Source of the DNA: Agriotes lineatus
Lineage: Eukaryota > Arthropoda > Insecta > Coleoptera > Elateridae
DNA length: 64,000 bases
NCBI GenBank assembly: GCA_940337035.1
Contig: CALNHX010003591.1
Coordinates: 1-64,000 of the forward strand
Reading direction: 5' to 3'
A model generated the notes under the pieces. The model saw nothing but the letters and a program-made list of their open reading frames with translations. It had not been told where the DNA came from and searched no databases. Both the position numbers and the translations under genes were made by a program. Shown here piece after piece: positions 36,211-48,589 of the stretch. Position 1 is the stretch's first letter. Each line of letters starts with the position of its first letter.

Positions 36211-36523
36211 TTAATGATATTTGATTACTATAGAAACTAAAATCACGCACTTTATTTAGGCAAACAATATTTGTAATATTTTTATTAGTTGATAACGCAA
36301 AATATTTTATACGAGAGGCGATCGATAAGTGCCTTACTGGAACAGGTCCAAAAAATTTTAAAATCTTTTTCTCGGTTTGTTCTCAGGCAATTACCGTTCT
36401 TGTAATGTAATATATTATTACGAAGTCAGCCCGTAAAAAAGCAGCAATATCATTTAAATTTAAGCATTTTTTGTATTAAAGATTTACAATTCAGACTACT
36501 ATAAAACGTTGTACAATATTCGG

Positions 36524-36617
36524 CCGTTACCAGAATTTTACGTGCTCACCCGAATAACAAGCTTGCTATCGCTCGAACGTTAGATACCGTGCTCGCACGT
36601 AAAGTTCTAAGTAACGG
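36524..36617. repeat. 94-nt hairpin
   Basis: CCGTTACCAGAATTTTACGTGC pairs with GCACGTAAAGTTCTAAGTAACGG with three or four mismatches around a ~50-nt loop. An imperfect direct repeat of the adjoining segment (TTGTAATGTAAT... near 36400; TTGCAATGTAAA... near 36620) flanks it. Confidence 0.6.
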
Positions 36618-36934
36618 TCTTGCAATGTAAATTACTATTACAAGTCAACTGAAGGCTTAACATAAGAGAAAATGTATCGCAATTCGCATAAATCTTTGGT
36701 ATAGGTACTTCAACAACTAAAAATTAAAACGAAGCAAAGCCAGTAGACCCATTAATATAGTTTAACCACACACTACATAAAAGAGTCGTTATTATAACAC
36801 GTCCCTGATGTAATGTTCAGAAAAAGATTACTATAATGAAAGTATTTTCATAATAGTCTTATAAGTTATGAAGTGCTATTAGTTAGGTGACTAGATGTCC
36901 TAAAATGTAGTTTTTACTTTTTAATAACTATCGT

Positions 36935-37165
36935 ATCGTATGGCGTGTGGTAGGAAGCCGGGTGTCAGAGTTTTCAGGTTGCGCGTAACCTAACGACTGT
37001 TACCGAAATGACATTCGGGGCCGACGGCTTAACGTGCTCTCGGAGGCACGGCTGACTGCGTTTTTACTACCACTATATGTTGGACACGCGTCCGAGGGCC
37101 GACCGACGTGAACGTTGCTTAACTCTCGAGACTGTTTGACCAGTCCTTGGAGCATGCGGTTATGC
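36935..37165. other. GC-rich island of unknown origin
   Basis: An abrupt GC-rich block in AT-rich surroundings with several CpG-bearing words (GGGGCCGACGGCTTAACGTG, GAGGCACGGCTGAC). The style resembles 3' regions of insect LINEs, but I see no reverse transcriptase motif. No open frame. Confidence 0.35.
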
Positions 37166-38329
37166 AACCAGCTGTTTATATATGTAATAACTATAAAGGA
37201 CTATTTAATTTCGAAGCTATGAAACCATTGAGAAGAGCTTATTTTCCTCTTTTCATTGATATATAAGGTTCTCCTATTTTCATAAATAACCGAGATATGT
37301 GAGAAAATTGTTTTTGATAGTATGCCGTATCTTATACATCAGAAAACAAATTAAAGCTTCAATTAAAAGTAAATTTACGTGCAATATTTAATTGTATTAA
37401 ATAAATGTCTGCAATAATTTAACTTGCGAAAATGCTTAACTACTAAAATAATACCAATCTGGTGAGAAGTTGCTTGTTCTACATTTATTATTTCGAGATT
37501 TGCACAAATTAAAGCGATGCTGGTGTAGAAATTATTTGATGAGAGGTAGATTTTCCGCTGCGCAGTGATGGACATTCTGTCTTTTAAATTGATTATTATT
37601 TGTGAATTGTGCATGTTACAATACTTTATATAGCGGAATGAATTTAGTTGTTTTACGATTTTTTTCATAATAAGTAAATGAATTCTTATTGTTTTATAAA
37701 GAAACTAATGGATGCTAATACTTATACTAATTAACACTCGTGTAAAATTTTTATTGGACCAAAAAACTTTATTATGATAAAACAATTTTTACGACTAAAA
37801 TAAGATGAGAATTGGATATTTTATTTGTTTTCCAATTAAACAGTCATGACCGACTTTCAAAAAATATTTTTACATATATCTCCATTATTTGTGAAAAAAA
37901 AGAATATAAACTCAACTTAATGGTATCATAGCTATACATGATGTGCATTTAAAATAACAGAGTCAGTATCAATTATTCGACAATTATGTAAACAAATTAA
38001 AGTGTAAAATCAAATTTAAATTCTTCTTTAAAAAGTGTCCTACTAATGTCAGTTTTGTTCTAATTAACATACTATACAATGTAGGTATAACAATAAAAAT
38101 CGAAAAGTCTAATTTTTCATTTCTTATTTTACGTAACTCAAAAATTAAGGCGGCTAGGTCAGCTTCTTTTTTTAATATCATTCAGTATTAGAATCTGCTG
38201 TTTTGCCCTAATTTAGTCGACCTTGTATTCCTTACCGTTTTCGAAATCCCAATTGTGTGTGTCGTGGATTTGTAATGTCGTACCAACTAAATAACATAGA
38301 AAAATGAAAAAATTACAGTTGCAAATTTC

Positions 38330-38540
38330 ATTTAGTTACACTATTTTATTTTGGAACCACAATCCTGTTTATTGGACCACAATAACGGGCGTAATATGGC
38401 TTTTATGGCCCCAGGGCCTATAATAAAGTTGCTAACCAATATAACAACCACCAACAATGTAGTATTCCAAACACCAACAATCTCAATAGAAATCATAGCA
38501 CACCAGAAATTCACAAAGATAATGCAGTAGTTTATAAATA
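38330..38540 (-). repeat. dispersed repeat, copy B
   Basis: Reverse-complement copy of 25144-25340, with CGGGCGTAATATGGCTTTTA and CACCAACAATGTAGTATTCC as landmark blocks. The two copies lie about 13 kb apart. Confidence 0.7.
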
Positions 38541-39186
38541 AAATAAAACGTATGTACCACGTGTATTATCACGATTATAGCCCTCGAAAAATTTAAAGCT
38601 CTCCGTTTCACGTCGCGCTTTAAATATTCCCTCCTGTTATAATCTATTGATTATGCCCTTAATACATAAATAACTATTACGTTTTCGTCAAGTAATTTCG
38701 AGTTTTATTGGTAATCCCTTAATTTTGTTCAGCAGTGTATTTTGTACTAATCATAATCAGGTAGATATGGAGATTTTTCAGTAACCTCTATAATAAATTG
38801 GACGATATGTCAGAAGAAAATGAGGTTACCGAATATTTTATACTTACGCAACGCAATAATATAAATGGTTCTACACTTTTTTAGTATAAATTAGTTTGAA
38901 GAGATTAACACTTTGCTATTACATACGGTTCCGAATATTGATCATATTCAAGATCAAAGTAATATTTTATTTTAAAATAATGTTCTAATAAAATTTTAGA
39001 TGTATTACACTAGTTTAATTGCTTTGTAATACAATATATTATGATAGTGTTTGTACTGTATTCTTTAAATTCAAGATTAAAACTTAGTGCACATCACATT
39101 ACAAAAAGGATGATAAATTTGTAAACAATTTAGTCGACGATGAGGAAACAACTGTAGGTTCAAACTGAATGTTTTATATAACCTTA

Positions 39187-39660
39187 TACAGGGTGGTTGT
39201 GATAGCTGGAGACATATTTTACCAACTACATAAAAATTGGTGACTATTTTTCAAATAAAATTTTTCCTAAAAAGCCAAAAGTACGGTTGTAAAGTTGAAA
39301 TTAAAATGTTTATTTTTCAAATATGTTTTTAAACACTTTTTGTCGTCTTATACCTATTATGAAATAGGAATTAGTTTTACGTAGGAAACTTCTCTTGGCA
39401 TTTTTAGCTCAACACAGTCGTTTTTGAAATACTCTCAAAAATTTCCTGCAGTGTGGTTTTGCTAATTGTACCATGTGTCATAGTATTTAACTAAGCCACT
39501 GATCAAATTAAAGTTGCCATATTACTATAAAATTATGACTTTAGAGGACCCTAATTCCCTGTAAAAATTAAAAATACATATCCGATGGATTTTAACAAAT
39601 TCAGAAAAATCTTATTTTTTATTCAATTTTAGAGAAGCCTAACTCCTTAGTTTAGCCCTT
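39187..39660. mobile_element. CAGGGTGG-ended element, copy 1
   Basis: Begins TATACAGGGTGGTTGTGATA and shares with 61545 a run of motifs: GACATAT, TACC, ACTACATAAAAA, TTTTTCAAATA, TTTTTCCTAAA, AAAGTTGAA. A block at 39492-39540 (GCCACTGATC, TTACTATAAAATTAT) recurs in the opposite orientation near 61740-61790. The right end is not resolved. Confidence 0.55.
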
Positions 39661-39706
39661 TAAAACAAAATTGTATTTAAAAATCTTCATTATTTTTTAT
39701 ATAAAG

Positions 39707-39856
39707 TATGATCTTATATTATTTTTATCTAGTAAGACCATTGTATAGTTCCTAATTTATGAATGCAACTATAAGTCACTTAAAAATCAAATGCCAAGTT
39801 TGACATTTAAGTAAGTATAAACATAGCCGCATTCATAAATTAGGAACTATTCCATG
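39707..39856. mobile_element. MITE, copy 2 of a pair
   Basis: Shares the core of 28083-28258: CCTAATTTATGAATGCAACT, then AAGTCACTTAAAAATCAAAT, then CATTCATAAATTAGGAACTA. The right outer end is shortened. The inverted arms remain clear. Confidence 0.75.
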
Positions 39857-40189
39857 TTAAAGTTAAAAATTAATTCATTCTCATATCTGTGGTAATAGCT
39901 AATGAACATTGATTTTGTTTAACTACTAAGTTAATAATAATTTGTTTCATTATACTACAGTTAGGTTATGCATAATATTTCACAATTTCTAAATTAAGAA
40001 TGTCACATTTCTGCGTATAATTTCCGCTTGTATTTTCCACCAACAAATTTATGGGCTCAAAAAATAAAACAGTTGGAGAAGTTCATTAAAAATGCAGCAC
40101 TAGTTTAAGTTGAGTATCTATTTACAAACCTATAAATTCGAAGCGTTACAACAAAATTTTCCGAAATAATTTCCTGCTATGTAGGCATT

Positions 40190-40400
40190 CTCATTGATCA
40201 TGCATTTTCCGTTTCCAGTATATTTACCACCCGCTTTATCGCATCCCTGTTATCACAAACACCTATTAACCGCTCTTCGCTTGCACTTGTCATTGATCCC
40301 GATTCGGAGCACTCTAGATAGAGACTTGCTCATTACTCACCCCCCAAAGCTCCTCATTTCCCTCTTCAGTCGGTATTTACCGTGAGGGTTCTCAACGTTT
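40190..40400. other. C/T-rich patch
   Basis: A 63-codon open frame rich in Pro, Leu and His lies here. It has no recognisable domain, and its composition reflects a pyrimidine-rich stretch. I do not call it a gene. The surrounding 39.9-41.4 kb is AT-rich with nothing recognised. Confidence 0.3.
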
Positions 40401-41454
40401 GCTTATCTCTCTTGATTATGTTACACGTAACCTCAATAACTAAGGAAGTATTCAAAATGCATGATTTAAGGGAAGGCACTACTATTGATTGAACTGCATA
40501 AAGTACAGTAATCGTGTTTTTTTATTTCCGTTCATTTGATAGTAATTTTGATATATAAAATTATGAGGATATTTTTAATGAAGTTTAGGTTTGGAAATAG
40601 ACTTCTGCTATACGTTTACTTTATGTTACACTTAAACATGTAAATCAACCTTTAAGAAAGTTCTGACTTTTGTACAATGCAGCACCCGTTTCTATTAGTA
40701 ATTATCGAATCAATATTATAAGGCCGCATAACATGAATCCAAAGCAAAGTTGTGTTATATTGTGGTAATACATATAAAATTGTAGCTACATTTTATAGTA
40801 ACCTTAATTCAGTAGTATTCGTTTAAATGTTTATGTCATTAAATTACCTTAAATGTAAAACGTATAAGCTGCACGTAATTTTTAATATTTTGTGTTTTAA
40901 AAAGAACAGTTGAAGTTTTTAATGAACTCAGAAACACTTCTTAAGCGAGTAAATAGCCCATTAATTCATTCATTAAGTAATAGCTTTGTGGGTCCATAGG
41001 GAGCAGTTGAACGAAGGGAGACTTGAATGCAGTTTAGCTAAGCGGAGAATAGATGCTAAAAATAACTCTGAGTTAGCGTTTTAATAATATTTTATGATTT
41101 AATCATCTGATATATATCTATTTAACATAAGCAGGTTGCACTGAACTTAAGATAATAAATACTTTAGACTGCTATATATTGACGTTTGAAAATCCATAAT
41201 TAAAGGTCCACAAAATAAAATTCTGAAATTCATCTTATCTTTCTGATTAAATGTGGGAAATAATAGTTTTAATTAAGTAAATAGTTCAAAAATTACTTTC
41301 CACTTAAATATTTCACCATTAAAAATAAATTTTAAATATTTCAACCCAATTAATTTACAATAAAAATATCAGACTAAAGCTTGTGATAACTCGCAATTCG
41401 TATCCTTATTAGAAAATTTAGGTTTAATTTAATCGTTATAGCTCGGTAAAAAGG

Positions 41455-41715
41455 CAGATTCGGTTTAGGCGCGTCACTCAAATAAAGATGGTAGAAATGT
41501 TGGAAAACAAGCACCCTAAACAACGTCAACAACGTGAACAACTAGACAACCAACAAGTTGAAAATCCACGGAAGAGGCTCTAAGAAGAGTAATCCATCAC
41601 TGGTGACGTCACTAGTAGCGTAACGACAGTGACAAGCCACTGATTGCCTCTTATTGGGTAGTTAACACGGGACGCCACTGGCGAGCGCCTCGACGTCGTT
41701 GCGCTACATAATTTA
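41455..41715. other. CpG-containing GC-rich island with inverted repeat
   Basis: Contains TGGTGACGTCAC (CRE core) and a 13-bp inverted repeat GTAGCGTAACGAC / GTCGTTGCGCTAC spanning about 41611-41706. It is also marked by CGAGCGCCTCGACGTCG. No open frame. It could be a promoter/enhancer-like segment or the end of a transposon. Confidence 0.35.
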
Positions 41716-42779
41716 CTTCGCTAAGGTTTGTATATGCTTTTTGTGGTGGAGTTGGCCATATATATCTACACTGCTGAATTTTATGTATAGCCGAAGAATT
41801 TAAAAAGGATGAACATGACGTGATTGTTACAAATATCCGATTCCTCCGTATAAGAATAAAAATTTGACTGATTTATTGTTGCTTATATCGTAAGGTTTGA
41901 ATGCTCAGGTTCACACTTACAGGTATCTTGCATTTCTTTCTATCAAAGTTAGTTTTTCAGGATTGGAGGTGTCCATTAAAAACTACTATGTTTAACAGCA
42001 ATCATGTCTATAATATTCTAAATCAGACTTTTTCAGTAAAAAATCCATTGAGACAGGTCGCGCTCTCACAATCTTTAGCAAATAATGATGCATTTTCAAA
42101 GCTTCAATATAATTATATCTCATTTCATTTAATGTATACACTGATTTCCAGAAGAGTTGTAGTTATAAGGAAAATTACAAATAGCAAGATTTTTGACTTT
42201 TAGAAAGAATAATTTACATTTATAATTACTATTAACTAATAACAACTCCAATTTTTATTTTTTATTGGTCTGTTCAGAACACTAATATTACCTTTAATAC
42301 TAACATAACCAAAATCTTAAAATTTATGTATGAATGATACACTGACCAAAGTACAACTGGACAGCACTAAAAAAATTAACCAATAATAATTTTTAGTTAA
42401 GCAACTTTCAATACTGTTGAAGATATAATTTGATATTTTATTTTCAGCAATAATTATCTAAAGTTGCAGTAACGAACGACTGGATTAAGTAATTGGGATT
42501 CGTTCTTCAGGGCAGCAAACCAAAATAAACTTTATTCCTTTCTCAAGGCACTGCAATAAAGTTTACAGTGGTAGAGAAATTATAAAAAAAACAAATTGTT
42601 CCACTTACAGACAGTTGAGGTTAGTGCTTCATAATGGCGATACAGAACAAATTAGATATGCCTGTTTTTTAGAACCACTTCTGGCTAGAGCATCATATTT
42701 TTCGTTACCCTCTATTTCACTACAGAAATTTGGCCGATTTTTTTGTGCCGAGTCTATTTAATATCTAGCAACATTCTAG

Positions 42780-43960
42780 AACCAACGTTGATTCTGGGCG
42801 AGTACAGTGCTCTTAGTGCTGCCTGACTATCTGTACAAATATAGATATAAAGGTTGGAGTATTTTCTTTAAAGGTTCTCAGAGGCATAGGTCAAGGTGGC
42901 AAAGAGTTCCTTCCGCCTGGTATACAACGGCGTATTTGCTCAGGGAAACAGAAAGCTTGACTGTCGGCATATGCCGTACATGTCAGTACCAGATCAATCT
43001 GGCATCCTGGAGCCATCGGTATACCAGAGAAGCCCCTCTAAAGTGAAGAAATTATGTGGCTGACGCCAGTCATTTTTAACAGGATGAATATCTTTAATGG
43101 TTACCTAACCATGAAATCGCTCCTTGTAAGAAGTTCTGGGAGCTTCACAAAACGTTTTATGATCCCTTCGGTCCCACTTGCTCTTCTTTCATGATTCACA
43201 TCTATTCCTGGCTAAGGCTGTAGGCTGACTTTCTAGCCTTTGCTTTAATCACTAAATGAAGGACGTGAGTCCTAGGAGCATCTCCAAAACCACCTTCTAG
43301 GCAAGCCAATCTTTGTAGTCCATTGAAGCTATTTCAGATAGTTGTCTTGTTAGTTGCCGGCCACCAAACCAGACAGCATATGTTATTATTGGTCTTATAA
43401 GCATAGTGTATAACCACAGCGTGACAGGAGGCTTCAGAACCCAGATGATTCCAAAGGTTTATCTGCATCGCCACAAGGAGACAGTTGCTCTCTACATGAT
43501 CCATCCAGCTCAGCCTCGAACCCAAGATGACTACGAGATATCTAACTGTTTCACAATGCTAAAGAGCATTGCCGAAGGGTAAGGGATGTCTAAAGCACTC
43601 GATTCCCCTTCTTTTGCTGAAAATGACAACTTCTGTTTTGGTAAAATTAATTCTGAGTCTTTGCCTTGTACACCAATTTTGTATAATAGCGAGGACTCCT
43701 TGCAAAATTCCATTTACTGTGCCGGCAAACTTTTTAAGTGTTAATATTTTGATGTCATCACCGTAACCTAGTGCAAAGATGCCGTTTATACATAGAGATC
43801 CCTGAGTACCCGTCCGCCACTAGACACCATAACATAGGGGACAAACTCCTCCTTGAGGGAGAAGGGTTTTGTCTTTCAACCACATTGTTTAAATTGCATT
43901 GAAATAAGGCCTTAACGACATGGAATAAGAACTGGAGGAAGGTGGACACTCAGGGTGAAG
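42780..43960 (-). pseudogene. LINE fragment: reverse transcriptase C-terminal part and RNase H
   Basis: Reading the minus strand from high to low coordinates, I see a PQGGV-type reverse transcriptase motif (about 43845-43860) followed after a frameshift by LSPMLWCLVADG. Then comes the catalytic box as FALGYGDDIKIL (43753-43764 covers YGDD), an RPIITYAVWFGG-like segment (about 43360), then RNase H signatures YTDGS (about 43005-43025) and a damaged TDSQAAL (about 42810-42840). The order RT then RNase H is that of I/R1-type non-LTR retrotransposons. Frameshifts and stops interrupt it, so it is dead. It lies head to head with the next LINE fragment. Confidence 0.75.
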
Positions 43961-44580
43961 GGAATAACATACACAACATTTTATTTGCGGTTGACCAAAT
44001 GTTATTGACACCGGATGAAAAAGATGTGCAATGCATGATTAGAAAGCCGGTTGAAGAGATCAAAAATGGAGATAAATATATGGTTATCGATAACAAAGCA
44101 GCTCCGATACAAACAGAAAACCGTCTAATCTGATATATTAAATAACATAAGAGAAAAAAAGTGGCATGCAATAGGTTAACCCTTTATTATAGAATCAGGA
44201 TATAATCATCAAAACAAAATGCCCATTGCGTAAGTCACTAGTGGAGAGTCGCAGCATATACGCATTTCAGGTATGAACCATTAGCAAAAAATAAGGCTCG
44301 TGAAAAAGGGATTTTGGTAAGATACTGCGGAAAAACCACGATCGATCGAAAAAGTAACGAAAGGATTAGAAAAGACATGCAAGTAAATACAACTTTATGT
44401 AAACAAATAGAACAAAGGCAATCGCTATGGCATGGGCATATTCGATGAATTTGAAGTGGTAGAATACCTGTAAATGTTTGAAAGTGAAAACCAAACAGAG
44501 GAGAAATGAGGGCGGCCTAGATTACAACGAGCAAATGCAAGAAGAAAGATACATGTGGAGGGAATACTATCCACGATAAG
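43940..44580 (+). pseudogene. LINE fragment: reverse transcriptase 3' part
   Basis: An open frame reads ILFAVDQMLLTPDEKDVQC, a decayed version of the FADDQ catalytic box of a non-LTR reverse transcriptase, with the first Asp replaced by Val. It continues with RKPVEEI and a KYMVI-type segment before stops. Further along, WHGHIR near 44425-44445 and a basic stretch near 44490-44540 match the usual WxGHV...GRRxRGRP tail of this group. Inactive. Confidence 0.65.
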
Positions 44581-44589
44581 AAGTTACGG

Positions 44590-45420
44590 CATAAAGATTA
44601 TGGTAAACTTATTATAATTATGCCCTAATTTTTTTCAATAAAAGTCTTCATGGCTGCACAACAGACTCTTTTTAAATATTAAGTTGTATCAAGAGAATGT
44701 TATCTTTCTTTAAAGATACAAAATCGTTGCATTTAGCAACATTTTGAGCAAAATCTCTAAATTGGTAACATGTTATAATAAAAATGTATATAGATTATTT
44801 AATTAACAAATTATTCATATCATTATTCTATAATTCGCAATCGTTAATAGCATACATTTTTTGTTGTTATTTTTTCATCTAATATTAAAGCAATAAAAAT
44901 TAGTCACTCTTAGGGAACGAAACTATAGTGAGAAATGTGTTCATCAAGTAGTTGAACCGTCAATTCTACTATACAGGATCTTCATATTTATATATCTTGT
45001 TTTTATTAAGTTATTTATGGTGCCTTTGAACCGTTACGGTTTTACTGCACTAACAATTAAATAATTGCTGTAATTTATAATGCATTGTTCAATTAGTATA
45101 TTTAAGATACAATATGAGGTAATCACCTGAGTTGAAGATTTGTTAATGGATTTTCTGTATGTCGAATTGGTTTCTAGCTTTTAAAAAGTGTAGAGAGTCA
45201 CAAAGTATATGTTTAATTTGGTGTGTTCTATCCTAACACTTGATATACAAGTTTCGTCTTTTATAGTAAGTTCCGGATGAGTAATCCATTAAAGAGGATT
45301 TATTCATAGCAGTTTTTCTTCTGGCAGATTAAAGACCATTGATTTATACATGTTTTTTGCACTTTTTGCTTCACATGAATCCTGATATTATCTCTAGTCA
45401 CACAAGTACTGTGAAGAGTG
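44590..45420. other. intergenic sequence, no gene
   Basis: AT-rich between LINE fragments. A TACAGGATC-type end lies near 44970. Nothing else recognised. Confidence 0.5.
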
Positions 45421-45429
45421 ATATGTGAA

Positions 45430-45920
45430 TGTGAAAGAGCTTTTTTAGCCATTTTGTCGACGGCTTTGTGTACTTTGATGTCATAGTGCGATAGAATCCA
45501 TATAAATTGGAGTTGACTATGTGATTCAATATGCGATAACGAAGAGTGTGGATTTCTTTGGCATTTTCATTGTGAGTACCTACATATCTTGTAGACCTTT
45601 GATGGAGCTCAGGGAATCGGACGGTATAACAATTTTTTTCAATTAATGGTGTTAGTGGAATTCAGAGCTTCTTGGATACCATAGCATACAGTTCTCTACT
45701 ACAGATAGACGATTCTCCTGCCAGTTTGAAATATTGACTTGTTGTATTATACCGAAATGCACTCCCTACTGCTGCATTTTCTTTTGGAACCATCGGTATA
45801 CAAACTTGTTGCGTTGTTGAGGTTAGACAACATTTTACAGGCGGCCTTTTTATATACTGCTGGATGAGTGGTTTCTTTAGGATATAATTGTAAGGGTTTA
45901 TCCACTGTTGGCGATTCAAT
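45430..45920 (-). pseudogene. LINE fragment: RNase H domain
   Basis: The minus strand carries an RNase H-like series in order: NAAVGSAFRYN and FKLAGESSICSRELYAM (matching the GxxAAF...xSSIxxAELxAI pattern), then IPSDSLSSIKGLQ (about 45600-45640), then FIWILSHYDIKVHKAVDK followed by MAKKAL (about 45440-45500; usually WIPSHxxIxGNExADxxAK). Stops and shifts separate the blocks. This is an I-type LINE RNase H, and a different copy from that at 42.8-43.9 kb. Confidence 0.7.
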
Positions 45921-45929
45921 CAGCTTAGG

Positions 45930-47930
45930 TGGGGCACAGACACATACAGGTGAGAGATAGATGTTTATATCCGTCCGTAGGCATTTCCTTTCTAAAGTAA
46001 ATTACAACCTGCTAACATAGTAAGTACTTAAAATTAACACCGCAATTGAAATAGTCAAAATAGATTAATGTATAATGTAGTATAACAATAATCAAAAGTA
46101 GATGTAATTTTTGGCAAAAACTATTGGAAACCTATAATGTAATTGTAAATAATAGGGGTTTTCTGACATAGAAAGATACGCCTATCTGATTTAAGAACAT
46201 TTTTAGTTTGAGAAAAGGGTTACTATTTTTTAAGCTAAACCAGTGTATGTTGTCAATGACATGATTTAAAGTGAATTATTCCACCAACTCGAAAAAATCA
46301 ACCCAATATCTTTGATATGTTGGTAAATATTCAACTAAAGCAATGAAGTTTCAATGAATTGTAATTGTAAAAAAGTATAACATTTTGTCTTGTGGAAATA
46401 TACTTCTTTTTAGTTTTGTAGGTACATATAAGGAGGTAGTACATTCTCATAAAATTTGTTAATTACTGTTTCCAGATTGACATAACTGCCACTACGTTTA
46501 CAGGTCAATGGATGGCAGGCGATTTTAATTAGTAGGTATTGATGTTTTTAGATGTGTTCTATATTTTCTGTTACCTTCTCTTTGTTTCACGCTGAATTGT
46601 GTTATGAAATCGCTATTGGTTTCTATTTTGTTATAGTTTGTTGAATATGTATAATACGTTGCGTATGTTACGCAAATATTTAAATAGTTGCTAAGTAAGT
46701 GTATGCAAACTAATGATGCTCTTGGAGGCGCTCTAAACTCAAACTCGGTTTTACACTAGGGAAATATGAGTTTATTTAACTGCTCGCATTTTACAATAAT
46801 TTTGTCCTATGTAATTCAAATAAACATTGTAGGCCAGCCTTTTTTGTCTACTATTTATCGGTTTTCCTTTTATATTTTTAGAATTCATACCTTATGTCAA
46901 ATTGACAATTTTGAAAAAAATATTTTCAGATGCCTGTAATGATGACTTTGTTTCGACCAATCACGGCCATAGTTATGACTACTACTTAGTTCCAAATACT
47001 GCATTCTTATTTGAAATTTAGTATGGTATAGACGATAAAACTATTGAGTAAATGTAAAACATTTTCGTTGATCATAAAATAATTTCTAATTAGTATTGAA
47101 TAGTATCGTGTGTTAACGTTTACAATTTTATTATTAATACCACTTAGGCATCGAACTAGATATATATTTTGAGTAAAAGGAGATTATAGTAAAAGTATTC
47201 ATGTTATTTCTTTTTAATATTGGTCCTTGGATCCTAATCCTATTAATGGACGATTTACTATAAATCAATGATTTTAGTATAGGAAATCAAAGCTACCATG
47301 AGTGTCAAAACTTTTAAGGGTCAAATTTTTGTCATGCAATAAAATTAAATTTTCTTCAATTTAATAATATAGGATCAACGAAAAAATATTGTAACTAACT
47401 CGTGTGTTAATCAGCGATGAATAATCTCAACAATTAAATGTGTCGATTATTAATCACTCTCATTAACACACTTGTTTGTTAAATAACAATTATTCAATTT
47501 TGACAGGTTAAAGTGACACTATGAACTTCATAACAACCTTCATAAACAATCTATGATTCACAAGTGAAATAAAAGTGTTTTAGTTCGCTAAAGAAATAAA
47601 AAAGTGTAATTCACTAGAGAACTAAAAAATGTCAATGTAGAACAAGATATTTTTATTATTTCTACAAATATGAACATTCAATTATTTTTTCTCTTTGTAG
47701 TGTGTAATATATAATTACTAAAATTTTGATCAAATCGACGATGAATGGGCAAATTTATATCTTAATTTAAATATTTTTTATTTTTTATTCAAAATTTCGT
47801 CACAATTGAATAGAAACATATAAACGCCACTTGAATTAAACATTTATTAACTCAAAGATATGATCTCACTTGCACTATGTGCTCGTGAGCTCAACATCTC
47901 TTCCTGAATAAACATATGTTTAATTCACTT
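45930..47930. other. intergenic sequence, no gene
   Basis: AT-rich with no recognised gene. A short inverted repeat (CGTGTGTTAATC...GATTATTAATC...ATTAACACAC) spans about 47400-47475. Confidence 0.5.
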
Positions 47931-47939
47931 GGTGTATAA

Positions 47940-48570
47940 TATTTATTGGTCGATGTTGATCGTTGAGAAATACATATATCTGGGACAAAAAATATCACTA
48001 TCGGGTGACTGTCAAGTGAAAGAGATAGAAAGGCGCAACCAACTGGGTTGGCTGCATTCGGAAAGCTAAGACAGGTTTTCAGATCCAGTCTCCAACAACA
48101 TCTAAAAACCAGAGTCTTCAACCAATGCATACACTCGCTCGATACTCACCTTACCATCAGAGACATGGCCACTCACTGAGACAACAATCAATAAAATGCA
48201 GGTCACCCAAAGAAAGATGAAGAGATCTATGAGATGATGGGAATACACCTACAAGATATGAAACGAAATGAATGAATTAGCAATCAGAGAAGGGTGGACA
48301 GCATTACACAGAGAATTGCAAAGCTTAAGTAGCAATGGGCTGGACATGTCATGAGACTAGCGGATGAGAGATGGACAAAGAAGGTCACAAAAGTAGAGAC
48401 AGAGAATGGGTAAACGTAACCCAAGCAGACTACGCGCTAGATGGAGAGGTGATCTGGAAAAACATGCTGGAAAACAATAGACAGATAAAACCTATAACTG
48501 CCAAGAATGGCATGAAATTGGTATATCCAGAGATGGAGTAGTGGACGCTGAAGTTAATGTTGAATATTCA
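47940..48570 (+). pseudogene. LINE fragment: reverse transcriptase 3' end
   Basis: Frames on the + strand read YIYLGQKISLSGDCQVKEIE, then FGKLRQVFRSSLQQHLKT across a frameshift, then VFNQCIH, then QWAGHVMRLADERWTKK with stops beyond. This order (YLGQ...EIxRRxxLGWxAFGKL...TRVFNQC...QWAGHVARxxDxRWT) is the C-terminal part of a widespread insect non-LTR retrotransposon. Many disabling changes. Confidence 0.75.
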
Positions 48571-48589
48571 TATAAAACCCGTCAGTCAG

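Noticed and set aside
40194..40385. Pro/Leu-rich 63-codon frame
   Set aside because: No domain, no splice context; explained by a pyrimidine-rich stretch.
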